Below are positions 1-9,944 of a stretch of DNA of 64,000 nucleotides, in pieces. The notes under the pieces were generated by a model. The model ran no database searches and was not told where the DNA came from. It was given only the letters and a program-made list of their open reading frames with translations. This DNA is from Motiliproteus sp036960175. GTDB lineage: Bacteria > Pseudomonadota > Gammaproteobacteria > Pseudomonadales > Balneatricaceae. The position numbers and the translations under genes were made by a program. The stretch's first letter is position 1. Each line of letters opens with the position of its first letter. The stretch lies in NCBI GenBank assembly GCA_036960175.1, contig JBALWH010000008.1, positions 1 through 64,000 on the forward strand, read 5' to 3'.

Positions 1-1799
1 GTTTTGGACTATCCGCCGAGGAAAAAAAACGCATACTCTTCATCGACTCCTACCACCAAGGTTATACCTGGAGTGATGGCGTAACTCAGGGTGTTTTAGA
101 GATATTGGCCGACCAGGCGGTGAACCTGAAAATCCACCACATGGATACCAAGCGCAATCGTGATGAGAAATTTAAACAGGCCGCCGCCCAAAAAGCTCGC
201 GAGGTTATCACAGAGTTTCAGCCCGATGTGGTTATCGCCTGTGATGACAACGCCGCAAAATACCTAATCGCGCCCTATTACAAAGACAGCAATCTGCCTA
301 TCGTATTTTGCGGCATCAACTGGGACGCCGCTGAGTATGGATTCCCAGCCAGTAATATCACCGGCATGATTGAAGTTGAAATGATTGAACCACTGATAGC
401 ACAACTCCGTAAACTTGCTTTGGGTGAGCGCATTGGTTACCTGTCGATCAAGTCATTGAGCGGTAGAAAAGTCACTGACCATTATCAGAAAAAATTTGGC
501 ATTACGCTCGATAAACTCTATTTCGTTGAAAGCTATAGCGAATGGAAACAGCGCTACCGGCAACTACAAAATGAAGTGGATATGCTGGTACTGGGCAATC
601 CGCAAGGCATGTCCGGCTGGGATGAAAGTGACTTTATTCAAATGGTTCAGCGCGAGGCACGCATTCCCTCTGGCACCACTGCATCCTGGCGCACGCGTTT
701 CTCTCTGATTGCCTACATTCGCATCGCCGAAGAACAAGGCCGTTATGCCGCAACTACCGCCTTAAAAATTCTCGACGGAACCCCTGCTTCTGAAATCCCC
801 GTGGTGCAAAACAAAGAGGGGCGCCTAATTATAAACCTGGGTTTAGCTGACGCCCAAGGAATCACATTTAACCCTAGCCTGGTCAGACATGCGGACATCA
901 TCTACCCCTATGGCAACAAACGCATCCTCTTTATCGACTCCTATCATCAGGGCTACACATGGAGTGACGGACTGCTGGAGGGAATTCAATCAGTACTAAA
1001 ACATTCAGGTATCGACCTAAAAACAATCAGACTGAACACCAAATTGAAGCCACTTGAGAGCGACATAAAAGCCGCAGTAGAAAACGCCCTGAGCCATATA
1101 GAGCAGTTCAAACCCGATTTGATTATTGCTTGTGATGACAATGCCATGAAATACCTGGTCCAGCCTTTCTTTAAAGACGCTAAGACGCCTGTGGTGTTCT
1201 GTGGCATCAACTGGGACGCCTCTGTTTATGGCTTGCCATACAAAAACACCACAGGAATGATTGAAGTTGATGCCATTGAGCTATTACTTAGCCAATTGAA
1301 GAAATACGCCAAGGGTGATCGCATCGGTATTCTGGGTGTCAACCGGACAAGTGCACGCAAAATTGTTGCTTTTATCCGTAATCAATTAAAGATCTCCATC
1401 GAAAAACAATACCTGGTGGAAACCTTTGAACAATGGCAAACAGCCTATAGCGCACTCCAACATGAAACCGACATGGTCTTGGTCCTAAATTTCATCGGTA
1501 TTAGCAACTGGGACCAAAAGGCTTCCGTCGAGCATGCTAGCCGCGAAATAAAAGTACCGGTTGGCGCCATCGTACCTTGGACGATGCAACACGCTCTGAT
1601 CGGCTACATTAAGTCCCCTCAAGAACAAGGATCATGGGCCGCAAAAACCGCCCTGCGCATTATCGATGGCACCAGCCCCGACAGGGTCCCCATGGTAAAA
1701 AACAGCGAATTTGAATTGGTGCTCAATGGGCAGCTGCTAAAACGTCTAAATTTGGTTATCGATAAGGCCCTTTATTCCAGAGCAAGAATTATCGAATGA
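1..1799 (+). CDS. Periplasmic ABC-type substrate-binding protein with two tandem domains (5' partial)
   Basis: The frame is open from base 3, so the gene starts upstream of the window; the first TTG at 105 lies inside the protein and is not its start. The protein holds two copies of one domain resembling the ABC_sub_bind (PF04392) type-1 periplasmic fold. Both begin with KRILFIDSYHQGYTWSDG (about 27-80 and 916-970), and IACDDNA..KYL, VFCGINWDA, TGMIEVE/D and ALKILDGT/ALRIIDGT recur in order, giving a repeat of about 296 residues. The visible N-terminal stretch AFGLSAEEKK could be the end of a signal peptide, but this cannot be confirmed. The stop overlaps the ATG of the following hybrid kinase by 4 nt (1796-1799), so the two are coupled, and I infer that this is the kinase's periplasmic sensor partner rather than a transport protein. 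The ligand is unknown. Confidence 0.85.
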   Translation, partial: FGLSAEEKKRILFIDSYHQGYTWSDGVTQGVLEILADQAVNLKIHHMDTKRNRDEKFKQAAAQKAREVITEFQPDVVIACDDNAAKYLIAPYYKDSNLPIVFCGINWDAAEYGFPASNITGMIEVEMIEPLIAQLRKLALGERIGYLSIKSLSGRKVTDHYQKKFGITLDKLYFVESYSEWKQRYRQLQNEVDMLVLGNPQGMSGWDESDFIQMVQREARIPSGTTASWRTRFSLIAYIRIAEEQGRYAATTALKILDGTPASEIPVVQNKEGRLIINLGLADAQGITFNPSLVRHADIIYPYGNKRILFIDSYHQGYTWSDGLLEGIQSVLKHSGIDLKTIRLNTKLKPLESDIKAAVENALSHIEQFKPDLIIACDDNAMKYLVQPFFKDAKTPVVFCGINWDASVYGLPYKNTTGMIEVDAIELLLSQLKKYAKGDRIGILGVNRTSARKIVAFIRNQLKISIEKQYLVETFEQWQTAYSALQHETDMVLVLNFIGISNWDQKASVEHASREIKVPVGAIVPWTMQHALIGYIKSPQEQGSWAAKTALRIIDGTSPDRVPMVKNSEFELVLNGQLLKRLNLVIDKALYSRARIIE

Positions 1800-4795
1800 A
1801 CATCCGCCAGAAGTTCAGCCTCTTTACCCTCAGCATGGTGATCATGCTGATGCTGCCGTTGGCGGCTGGTGGTTTTTGGATCATCAACAGCATCGTCAAT
1901 AACCAACAGGAACAGAGTTTTAATCGCGAGATAAACAACATTGATATCGCCATCAAAGAAAGTGTCGAGGAACTAAAAAGTGCAGGTCTGATATCACTGC
2001 AAGCCTATGTCAGTGCAGAACAAAATCGCTTGATAAGGGAGTTACAAAAATACCGCTTTGGGAAGACCGGGCGACTGACCATTTTAGATCCTACGGGAAA
2101 CCCTTTAAATAACGCCACGCGCGACTCGGCCGCGATCAACGATCCTGCCTTGATCCAACAACTGCTCAACAATAAAGACGGAGGCAGCTTCACTTTTGAT
2201 AATAATGGCGAGCGCCTGTTTGCTGTATGCACCCAATCGGAGTGGGGCTGGCTGCTGATTCTCAGCATCACGCAAGCAGAAATGTTTGAGCAACGTAACC
2301 TTTTTGCCTTATTGGCGCTGGTATTAACCACCGTTCCACTGATTGCGGTGCTGCTACTCTCATCGCTCTTCTACGGCCGCTTTCACCGCCAAATTAACCG
2401 TATGTTGGTTGCCTTAAAGTCCATCGAAGAGGGAAAACTGGCTACTCAGATTGTCAATCCTGACCCGGATGAATTGGGAGAAGTACAGACCGGCATCAAC
2501 AGCATGGCTTACAAGCTAAATGATCTGGTCTCTAATCTGGAACAACGGGTAGCGCAACAAACCAGTGATCTGCGCGGGGCGAAGGAGATCGCCGAGGCGG
2601 CCAACCAGGCGAAAGGGGAATTCCTGGCCAATATGTCCCACGAGATACGCACGCCAATGAATGGTGTACTGGGCATGTGCCAGCTGCTGGAGTCCACCCC
2701 TCTTAACCCGAAACAACAAAACTACCTTAACACCATCAATACGGCTGCCAATTCATTGCTGGTGATCATCAACGACATTCTCGATTTTTCCAAAATTGAA
2801 GCCGGTGAGCTGAAATTCGAAGTATCTCCGTTTCGTCTGACTCCGGTATTAGAGGAGATCGCCGACCTGCTGCTACCGGCTATCGAAAAGAAAAACTTGC
2901 AACTGATCTACGACATTTCTCCAGACTTAGATAACGAGATGCTCGGTGACAGCCTGCGCCTAAAGCAGGTCCTCACTAATCTGATGAACAATGCCGTTAA
3001 GTTCACACAACAGGGTTATGTTCTTGTACGAGTCGCGCCACTGCGCTGGGATGATAAATATATAGTGCCTGAGTTCACGGTTGAGGATTCTGGACAGGGA
3101 ATCCCGGAGGATGAAGTTGAGAACCTTTTTCGCCCGTTCACCCAAGCCGATGCATCTAACACACGATGCTTTGGCGGCAGCGGCCTGGGATTGAGTATCT
3201 GTAACCGTTTGGTTGCCGGGATGGGAGGCGAGATAAGGGTCACATCCACGCCTGAAGGCGGCAGCCGATTCACATTCACCGCCTCTCTGGGTCGATTGGA
3301 TAAGCCAAAAAAGACAGCCGATATGCCCGCACGAGGTCTGCGGGGGAAGCATTTCGCCCTGTTATGCGGCGACCCGATTATCACCACTACGCTGCAGCGG
3401 GAACTCGATACCGTCCAATGCGAGACGACTATATTCAAAGACTTTCAGCAACTCCTAACGGCTAGCACAGACCCTGACAAAGCCCCTTTTTATGACGCCT
3501 TAATCATCGATACCAGCGCGCTGCCCTATAATCATTTACAAGATCTTAAAGACATTGCCAAAACCCTGTTGCCGCAAACCGCAACAACCTTGGTTCTCTA
3601 CCACCATGAAGATAATCGTAACGAGGAGTTGAGCAACGCCCTATGGCTCCACAAGCCCTTGACACGGGATCGTGTATTCGCGGCAATGAGCGAACTAATC
3701 AATCCCTTAGACGCTAACCTAAGAACGTTTCAAACCCCACTTGATCACCTGGAACAGCTATCAGGAAAACATGCCCTGCTAGCAGAAGATACGCCGCTAA
3801 ACCAACAAGTGTTGATTGAGTTACTAGATCAGTTGGGGATGACCGTAGAGCTGGCCAACAATGGCCAAGAGGCTCTGACTGTCCTCGAAATGCAGGGGGC
3901 TTCAACTTTTGATGTAGTGCTGATGGATATGCATATGCCGCTTATGGATGGCATTGAAACAACCCGACAGATTCGAAAAAACCCACAAATACAACAGATC
4001 CCCATCGTTGCCATGACCGCCAACGCCATGCTGGGTGCCCGTGAACAGTGCTTGGCTGCCGGAATGGATGACTATCTGACTAAGCCCATCAGGCGTACGG
4101 AGCTGATCCGGGTTCTACAGCAGGCCATGAAAATTGAGAATCACCTCGGCGACGGCAGTGTTAACGCTGCCGCGTTACCTCCAGAACAACAGCTCTGTAT
4201 CGATATAGCAAAACTACTGGAACAGTTTGACGATGACAAACCCAGAGTGCTGCGTTTGCTGCTCCAGGCGGAACACAGTTTCCAGTCTGATCTTAAGAAA
4301 ATCAGAGAAGCGCTGGATCAGCAGCAGTGGCAGGACTTAGCCAACGCCGCTCATCAACTCAAGGGAGCGGCGGGAAACATGAACGCTCTGCCAATTTACA
4401 ACCAATGCGATGCCATCGAATCCACCCTCGCCGCAGGAGATATTGAGCAGCTGAAAAAAGACTATCTAACACTGGAAAAAGCGCTGGATCAACTAATCAC
4501 CCACATCCCCGCGCTCTCTAAATTATTGTCCTGTGCTCAACATAACGCTGAAGAAACGATTCTGGAACAAGCAGATGACGCCGTCATTAACGCACATCTG
4601 CAACAACTTCATAGCGCGTTGTTATCTCACGACTTGGTGGAAAGTGCCTGCATCGATGCGCTTGAACAACAGATGGCTAATACCCTATATCCAGACATCA
4701 TGACCCTGTTGGTTCAGCAACTCAGGGCTTACGATTATGACGAGGCGTTGAAGACACTCCAGCAGTTGATCGAAAGCATGCAAAAAGATCACTGA
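1796..4795 (+). CDS. Hybrid sensor histidine kinase (Cache-HAMP-HisKA-HATPase-REC-REC-HPt)
   Basis: A 999-residue inner-membrane hybrid kinase. TM1 is at about 8-33, a Cache-like periplasmic sensor at 34-167, TM2 at 168-193, HAMP at about 195-248 and then a short coiled coil. The H-box SHEIRTP carries phospho-acceptor His282. The ATPase boxes are present: N-box (LRLKQVLTNLMNNAVKFT), G1 (EDSGQGIP), F (LFRPFTQAD) and G2 (GGSGLGLSIC). A divergent receiver-like domain follows at about 515-635. A full receiver then has acceptor Asp711 in LMDMHMP and Lys in LTKPI. A C-terminal HPt has His853 in AAHQLKGAAGNM. No output domain is present, so the phosphate presumably passes from the HPt to a regulator encoded elsewhere. 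It starts inside the stop of the tandem binding protein, which suggests a two-gene sensory operon with the binding protein feeding the periplasmic domain. Confidence 0.93.
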   Translation: MNIRQKFSLFTLSMVIMLMLPLAAGGFWIINSIVNNQQEQSFNREINNIDIAIKESVEELKSAGLISLQAYVSAEQNRLIRELQKYRFGKTGRLTILDPTGNPLNNATRDSAAINDPALIQQLLNNKDGGSFTFDNNGERLFAVCTQSEWGWLLILSITQAEMFEQRNLFALLALVLTTVPLIAVLLLSSLFYGRFHRQINRMLVALKSIEEGKLATQIVNPDPDELGEVQTGINSMAYKLNDLVSNLEQRVAQQTSDLRGAKEIAEAANQAKGEFLANMSHEIRTPMNGVLGMCQLLESTPLNPKQQNYLNTINTAANSLLVIINDILDFSKIEAGELKFEVSPFRLTPVLEEIADLLLPAIEKKNLQLIYDISPDLDNEMLGDSLRLKQVLTNLMNNAVKFTQQGYVLVRVAPLRWDDKYIVPEFTVEDSGQGIPEDEVENLFRPFTQADASNTRCFGGSGLGLSICNRLVAGMGGEIRVTSTPEGGSRFTFTASLGRLDKPKKTADMPARGLRGKHFALLCGDPIITTTLQRELDTVQCETTIFKDFQQLLTASTDPDKAPFYDALIIDTSALPYNHLQDLKDIAKTLLPQTATTLVLYHHEDNRNEELSNALWLHKPLTRDRVFAAMSELINPLDANLRTFQTPLDHLEQLSGKHALLAEDTPLNQQVLIELLDQLGMTVELANNGQEALTVLEMQGASTFDVVLMDMHMPLMDGIETTRQIRKNPQIQQIPIVAMTANAMLGAREQCLAAGMDDYLTKPIRRTELIRVLQQAMKIENHLGDGSVNAAALPPEQQLCIDIAKLLEQFDDDKPRVLRLLLQAEHSFQSDLKKIREALDQQQWQDLANAAHQLKGAAGNMNALPIYNQCDAIESTLAAGDIEQLKKDYLTLEKALDQLITHIPALSKLLSCAQHNAEETILEQADDAVINAHLQQLHSALLSHDLVESACIDALEQQMANTLYPDIMTLLVQQLRAYDYDEALKTLQQLIESMQKDH

Positions 4796-4857
4796 CAACA
4801 CTCAAGTAACAGCCTCCACAGGCAAGCGAACAAACCCTTGCCCCTGGTAACCTTGCT

Positions 4858-7188
4858 TTAGCGGGATGAACTCTGTCTACGAGGGCTTCTACGCTGGCTA
4901 GAAGGCTTAGCCGGGGAGTTTGGGCCAGCCCCCTGATGTCGACTTGGCGGTTTGCCTTTAGCGTTCTTAGCGCGGATAGGGCTTTTCCTAGTAGAACGGC
5001 TGTGCTCTGAAGGATTCTGAGCGGAGCTGTTATCAGATAACGACTCACTGGCAGCATTATTTTTAACTGAATGACTTCTGGAACTTCGGCCTTTATTAGC
5101 GCCACCGTTACTGGAACGATCTGGGGCGCGATTATTTCGTTCCAAATTACCTCTGGCATTTTTTCCAATAGCCCCCGGTGGCACTAATGCATTAGGCCCG
5201 CGACCAATCAGTTCACGACGCCCCATACGAATCAGCGCTTCACGGATCAACGGCCAGTTCTCCGGGTCATGGTAACGCAGGATCGCCTTATGTAACCGGC
5301 GCTGTATGGTGCCTTTCGGAATCACCACCTGCTCACTGCTGCGGTTAATCCGCTTCAAGGGATTTTTACCGCTGTGATACATGGTGGTAGCGTTACACAT
5401 TGGGGAAGGAATAAAGTTTTGCACTTGGTCCAATTTTAAGTTGTTTTCCTTTAGCCACAACGCCAGATTCAGCATATCGCTATCTTCGGTTCCCGGATGC
5501 GCCGAAATAAAATAAGGAATCAAATATTGCTGCTTACCCGCTTCTTTAGAGAAGCGTTCAAACATCGTCTTAAACCGGTAATAACTGCCCATTCCCGGTT
5601 TCATCATCTTATTCAGGGGCCCGTCTTCGGTATGCTCTGGTGCGATTTTCAGATAGCCACCGATGTGATGGGTAATCAGTTCACGCATATACTCTGGATC
5701 TTCCACCGCCAGGTCATAACGCAGCCCTGAAGCGATAAGTATGCGTTTAACTCCGGGAATCTTGCGAGCGCGTCTGTACAACTTGGTCAGGGGTCCATGA
5801 TCAGTTCCCATATTCACGCAAATACTCGGATAGACGCAGGACAGACGGCGACAGGCGGCCTCTATTTTTTCGTCTTTACAGGCCAACCGGTACATATTGG
5901 CGGTGGGGCCACCAAGATCGGAGATAGTGCCGGTAAAGCCAGGCACCTTATCTCGGATCGCTTCAACTTCCTTGATAATGGAACCTTCGGAGCGATTCTG
6001 GATGATCCGGCCCTCATGCTCGGTAATCGAACAAAAGGTGCAGCCGCCAAAGCAGCCGCGCATAATATTGATGGAGAAACGAATCATCTCGTAGGCAGGT
6101 ATTTTCGCCTTACCATAGCTCGGATGAGGTACACGGGCGTAGGCAAAATCAAAAACCCGATCCATTTCTGGGGTCGATAACGGGATTGGCGGCGGATTAA
6201 CCCACAAATCACGTGGCCCGTGGCGCTGCACCAAGGCTCGGGCATTGCCGGGATTGGTTTCCAGATGCATCACTCGGGAGGCATGGGCATATAACACCGG
6301 ATCATCCTTCACCTGCTCATAGGCCGGCAGGCGAATACAGATGTTGTCCCGTCGCGCCATATGGGGCTCAATTCGCAGCGGCTGAGGTTCCTCTGCTTCC
6401 ACTTTCTGTGGCCCCTCACCAGACTCGCAGCCCTCATCCTTATATTCATAAGGATTAAGTATGGGCGCAACCACACCGGGAAGATCTACATCGGTAGAAT
6501 CAATCATGCCCCAGTCTGCCGGTAACTCGGAACGCATCACTGCCGTACCACGAATCATCGTTAGCTGATCAATGCTCTCGCCGGCGGCCAGACGATGGGT
6601 AACTTCCAGCAGCGCCCGTTCTGCATTGCCATAAAGCAGCAGATCCGCTTTCGAATCGGGCAGTACTGAGCGGCGAACTTTGTCAGACCAATAATCGTAA
6701 TGAGCAATACGCCGCAGACTGGCTTCGATACCGCCGATAATGAGGGGAATGCCTTTATAAGCTTCGCGGCAGCGTTGGGCATAAACAACAACCGCATGGT
6801 CAGGACGTTTCCCGCCTTCAGCATCGGGCGTGTAAGCATCATCATGACGCAAACGCCGTTCCGCAGTGTAGCGGTTGATCATGCTGTCCATATTGCCGGC
6901 AGTCACGCCGAAGAACAGCTTCGGTCGTCCCAGCGTCATAAAATCCTGCTTATCCTTCCATTCCGGCTGGGAAATAATTCCCACGCGATAACCTTCCGAT
7001 TCCAGCAAACGGCCAATCACCGCCATACCAAAACTGGGGTGATCCACATACGCATCCCCGGTCACCAAGATGACATCACAGGCATCCCAGCCCAACTGTT
7101 CCATTTCGGCACGAGACATCGGCAGAAATGGCGCCGGTTTAAAGGACTTGGATCGCTTATTGGCGATTAGAGACTGCACAGCTTGCAT
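4858..7188 (-). CDS. ygiQ: YgiQ family radical SAM protein
   Basis: A 776-residue protein closely matching the YgiQ family. It has the N-terminal block FKPAPFLPMSRAEMEQLGWD followed by VTGDAYVDHPSFGMAVIGR, and the radical SAM cluster motif GCFGGCTFCS (C-x3-C-x2-C) binding a 4Fe-4S cluster. The substrate of the family is not established. I chose the ATG at 7188 because family similarity starts there and because a promoter (-10 at 7216-7221) lies inside the longer frame that opens at 7284. The last 100 or so residues are a low-complexity Ser/Arg/Lys/Asn/Pro tail that looks disordered and nucleic-acid-binding; many homologues end similarly but more briefly. It is convergent with the hybrid kinase (62-bp gap) and stands alone. 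Confidence 0.9.
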   Translation of the reverse strand: MQAVQSLIANKRSKSFKPAPFLPMSRAEMEQLGWDACDVILVTGDAYVDHPSFGMAVIGRLLESEGYRVGIISQPEWKDKQDFMTLGRPKLFFGVTAGNMDSMINRYTAERRLRHDDAYTPDAEGGKRPDHAVVVYAQRCREAYKGIPLIIGGIEASLRRIAHYDYWSDKVRRSVLPDSKADLLLYGNAERALLEVTHRLAAGESIDQLTMIRGTAVMRSELPADWGMIDSTDVDLPGVVAPILNPYEYKDEGCESGEGPQKVEAEEPQPLRIEPHMARRDNICIRLPAYEQVKDDPVLYAHASRVMHLETNPGNARALVQRHGPRDLWVNPPPIPLSTPEMDRVFDFAYARVPHPSYGKAKIPAYEMIRFSINIMRGCFGGCTFCSITEHEGRIIQNRSEGSIIKEVEAIRDKVPGFTGTISDLGGPTANMYRLACKDEKIEAACRRLSCVYPSICVNMGTDHGPLTKLYRRARKIPGVKRILIASGLRYDLAVEDPEYMRELITHHIGGYLKIAPEHTEDGPLNKMMKPGMGSYYRFKTMFERFSKEAGKQQYLIPYFISAHPGTEDSDMLNLALWLKENNLKLDQVQNFIPSPMCNATTMYHSGKNPLKRINRSSEQVVIPKGTIQRRLHKAILRYHDPENWPLIREALIRMGRRELIGRGPNALVPPGAIGKNARGNLERNNRAPDRSSNGGANKGRSSRSHSVKNNAASESLSDNSSAQNPSEHSRSTRKSPIRAKNAKGKPPSRHQGAGPNSPAKPSSQRRSPRRQSSSR

Positions 7189-7215
7189 GGAGATACCGCA
7201 TAGGAAAGGAGATCT

Positions 7216-7243
7216 ATTATAACCAAGTATGCGGCTCGGACAA
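7216..7243 (-). promoter_or_regulatory. Putative sigma-70 promoter of ygiQ
   Basis: Read on the minus strand, TTGTCC (7238-7243) and a perfect TATAAT (7216-7221) are separated by 16 bp. Transcription would start near 7209, leaving about 20 nt before the ATG at 7188. No strong Shine-Dalgarno sequence is visible ahead of that ATG. Confidence 0.6.
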
Positions 7244-7443
7244 AATCTAACCAGTGGTTCTATAATTCTGGGTCTAATATCCATTTAGACCCATTAAAAG
7301 AACCGTCTATTGGCGTCAATTATTTTGAGCACAAAGACTAAAAAAGCATTATCTTTTTGATCGCCTCTGAACTAAAGTTGAGTGATTAAAAACAGCGTAC
7401 TGAACATACCTAAACCCTGATGTGAGAATATAAGGATCTTGCC

Positions 7444-7836
7444 ATGTCTGATTATCCGACATTGACCGAAATGGGTGTCGCCGAACAAAATATTAATGAT
7501 ATTTACAAGTACAGCCTGCGTCAGGAAACTGAAGAAGATGTGTTGAAAATATACTTCAAGCGCGAAAAGGGCTCCCTGCTTCCGAAAAGTAAAAAATTCA
7601 AATTTGGTCGTGCTGCGCAGACTCACCGTGTCGATAGCAGCCAAAACAAGTACCAAGAGTTCTCCGAGATGTCGCCGTTTCTAATGCGAGCGATCGACGA
7701 ACTACACAAGCTGGTTCAGCATGAACATGAAATCACCGATATCAAAGCGCGACTGCTGACGGATCTCGAACACCTCGAGAAGGTCATGGCCAATAAGATT
7801 CGGGATTTAAGAACCGATATCGAAAAGCTCAGTTAA
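7444..7836 (+). CDS. DUF3461 family protein
   Basis: A 130-residue soluble protein of the DUF3461 (PF11944) family, which is widespread in gammaproteobacteria and has no established function. Family hallmarks seen are YPTLTEMGV near the start, YSLRQETEEDVLKIYFKREKG, the basic KSKKFKFGR stretch, and a C-terminal helix with ARLLTDLEHLEKVMANKIRDL. It is rich in charged residues and likely helical, with no signal peptide or membrane segment. AAGGAT lies 7-8 nt ahead of the ATG. It stands alone, transcribed away from ygiQ and towards the 3' end of the transglutaminase operon, with 86 bp between stops. Confidence 0.85.
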   Translation: MSDYPTLTEMGVAEQNINDIYKYSLRQETEEDVLKIYFKREKGSLLPKSKKFKFGRAAQTHRVDSSQNKYQEFSEMSPFLMRAIDELHKLVQHEHEITDIKARLLTDLEHLEKVMANKIRDLRTDIEKLS

Positions 7837-7922
7837 AGGCGACTCTTTCAGACTCTGATACAGGGTGGCACCCATCGCGGCGCTATCCGTGCATCAGCCC
7901 CGACTAAACTTTGCATCATTAG

Positions 7923-9944
7923 TCAGATTGTACGAATCAGCTGTTTAATTCTTAACAAGCGTTGCCCTCGACTGCTAGCGCCCTGCTTACCATGACGATC
8001 GTATCTGCCCTGCAGATACAACTTTGTCAGTTCCTCCATCAGGGCTGTTTTTTCAGGCCAGCGTTGCTTTAAACGGCCAAGATATTCCACTTCACTCTCA
8101 CCGGTACGGCGTGCCATGTCTCGCTTAGCCATCTTTGTGCAAAATTTCATATAGAGCGCCAGCAGTGGATCTCTAGGTGCCCCCATGCGCTTCCAGAACA
8201 ACAATAAGGCTATCAACAGCAGCGTCGACATCACCCCGACTACCATCCAGATGCCGAGTTTTCGAAAGTTTATAGGCCCCAGGAAATTCGCTAAAAATTC
8301 AGACTGAAACTTTTCGTTGTAGCCCAATACCGATCGATGCCAAGCGAAGTTGATATAGTCCATTGCAAACCGCAGTTGGCTAAGCCAGGCAATACGTCTA
8401 TAACGCACCGGCGAAAACAGACTGTCTTCTAAGAAACTCTGTTCTCCTGCCAGCGCCTCTTCAACCCCCTGCTCCACCCGTGAAGGGGCAATGGCAGCAG
8501 TCGGGTCCACTCGCGTCCAGCCTCGATTCGGCATCCACACCTCCGCCCAAGCATGGGCGTCAAACTGATGCACTAGCAGATAATCACCCATCGGGTTCAG
8601 CTCTCCGCCCTGATAGCCAGCAACCACGCGGGCAGGCACGCCAGCGGCACGCATCATAAAGACAAACGCACCGGCATAATGACTGCAAAATCCTTGGCGG
8701 CTTTCGAACATAAACTGATCAATACGATCTCCCTGCAGACGCGGGGGCCTTAAGGTATAGCTGAAGGGCTGGTTTCGGAACATATCCATCATCCGTCGAA
8801 CCAAATCTTCAGTGTCCGTGGACTGGTTTTTCAATTGCTGCGCCAGTGCTCGACTGCGTGGGTTTCCGCTACCGGGCAGTTGGGTGTTTTGACGAGCGAG
8901 CCAACCTGGAAGGTTTTCATCCAGCTTATAATTCAAATAGGATTCGACGTTATAACTGAATGGCTGCCTGATAGGATTAGCAGTCAGCAGACGAAAATCA
9001 CGACTCTGCCCGACTTTAATATTGCTGCTCGTGGCTGCTGGCAAGGCGAATAGCCAGCGCTGGTCAGTAGGCTCCATAATAATGCGATAGCGATAGGAAT
9101 CGCTTAACCGGCGCAGTTGCGATTGCCAAGGGAGCTGCTTGCCTCCAAATACTGCTACTAGGGGTTCCTTATCCATATCAACCGAACCCCGGCTCCACGT
9201 AGCACCATCATAATGATCCATCACTAGAGCACGCCAATAGAGCTTGTGCTGGGGTGGCATAGGGCCATCGAATTCCACTCGGAAAGCCAGTTCCGGAGAG
9301 CGACTAAGTTGCGCTATATCCCCTGGAGTGATGCGATCGCTAAGCCCTGTTCTGGCCTGACTACTGCCAAGATCCAATGACCACAGCGGGGAGACTCTGG
9401 GCACAAAGATAAACAACACCAACATTAACGGCAGACTTTGTGCGATTAGTTTCAACGCTCGCTTGGCGGTGCGGCCAGGATGGGTCTGCAGCGGTGTCTG
9501 ATTTAATCCGATTAAGGCCGCAGTGACCATAAAACAAACCAACATCAGGTAGGCAGTAATGGCCATGGACTGAGTGAAGAAAAAAGCTGTCGCCACGACG
9601 AAAAAACCTAATACTACGACTACAAATGCATCCCGACGACTGTGAGTTTCCAACAGCTTAAAACAAAATCCCAAAATCAGCAGTGCGGTACCCGCCTCGG
9701 GCCCCAGTAAAGTGCCATAATGGCCGAGCACTGCGGCAATACCGGAGAGCACCAAAACCGCTTTTACCCATCGGTTCGGTAGCCGCCAACGGCTGCGGTA
9801 AACCATCACCCGCCAGCCACCGCTTAGCAGACAGACTGCAATCAACCACAACGGCAAGCGCGACAAGTGAGGTGCAATACCGGCAAACATCGCGGCCAAC
9901 AGCCAAATCAGGCTATTACGAGGAATCTGATAACCACTATCCAT
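7923..9944 (-). CDS. tgpA: Membrane transglutaminase-like protein, TgpA family (DUF3488/transglutaminase/DUF4129)
   Basis: A 673-residue inner-membrane protein. Five to six hydrophobic helices fill the first 180 residues, then comes a periplasmic transglutaminase-like domain. Its catalytic triad is visible: Cys in SRQGFCSHYAGAF, His in DAHAWAEVW and Asp in WTRVDPTAA. One more TM follows, then a DUF4129-type cytoplasmic tail. The start at 9944 rests on a consensus AGGAGG six bases upstream; the 10-residue-longer frame opening at 9974 has no such site. The start lies 8 nt inside the DUF58 gene, so it is translationally coupled to it. The order moxR-DUF58-tgpA is conserved in Pseudomonas and many gammaproteobacteria; in P. 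aeruginosa TgpA is essential. The substrate is unknown. Confidence 0.9.
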   Translation of the reverse strand: MDSGYQIPRNSLIWLLAAMFAGIAPHLSRLPLWLIAVCLLSGGWRVMVYRSRWRLPNRWVKAVLVLSGIAAVLGHYGTLLGPEAGTALLILGFCFKLLETHSRRDAFVVVVLGFFVVATAFFFTQSMAITAYLMLVCFMVTAALIGLNQTPLQTHPGRTAKRALKLIAQSLPLMLVLFIFVPRVSPLWSLDLGSSQARTGLSDRITPGDIAQLSRSPELAFRVEFDGPMPPQHKLYWRALVMDHYDGATWSRGSVDMDKEPLVAVFGGKQLPWQSQLRRLSDSYRYRIIMEPTDQRWLFALPAATSSNIKVGQSRDFRLLTANPIRQPFSYNVESYLNYKLDENLPGWLARQNTQLPGSGNPRSRALAQQLKNQSTDTEDLVRRMMDMFRNQPFSYTLRPPRLQGDRIDQFMFESRQGFCSHYAGAFVFMMRAAGVPARVVAGYQGGELNPMGDYLLVHQFDAHAWAEVWMPNRGWTRVDPTAAIAPSRVEQGVEEALAGEQSFLEDSLFSPVRYRRIAWLSQLRFAMDYINFAWHRSVLGYNEKFQSEFLANFLGPINFRKLGIWMVVGVMSTLLLIALLLFWKRMGAPRDPLLALYMKFCTKMAKRDMARRTGESEVEYLGRLKQRWPEKTALMEELTKLYLQGRYDRHGKQGASSRGQRLLRIKQLIRTI

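Noticed and set aside
4820..4847. GGCAAG/CTTGCC hairpin between the kinase and ygiQ stops
   Set aside because: The loop is ten bases, the stem six pairs, and there is no T-run on either strand.
5497..6458. Long frames opposite ygiQ
   Set aside because: They are antisense shadows of a well-conserved gene and match no family.
7189..7284. 32-residue extension of YgiQ
   Set aside because: A TATAAT promoter lies within it and family similarity begins at ATG 7188.
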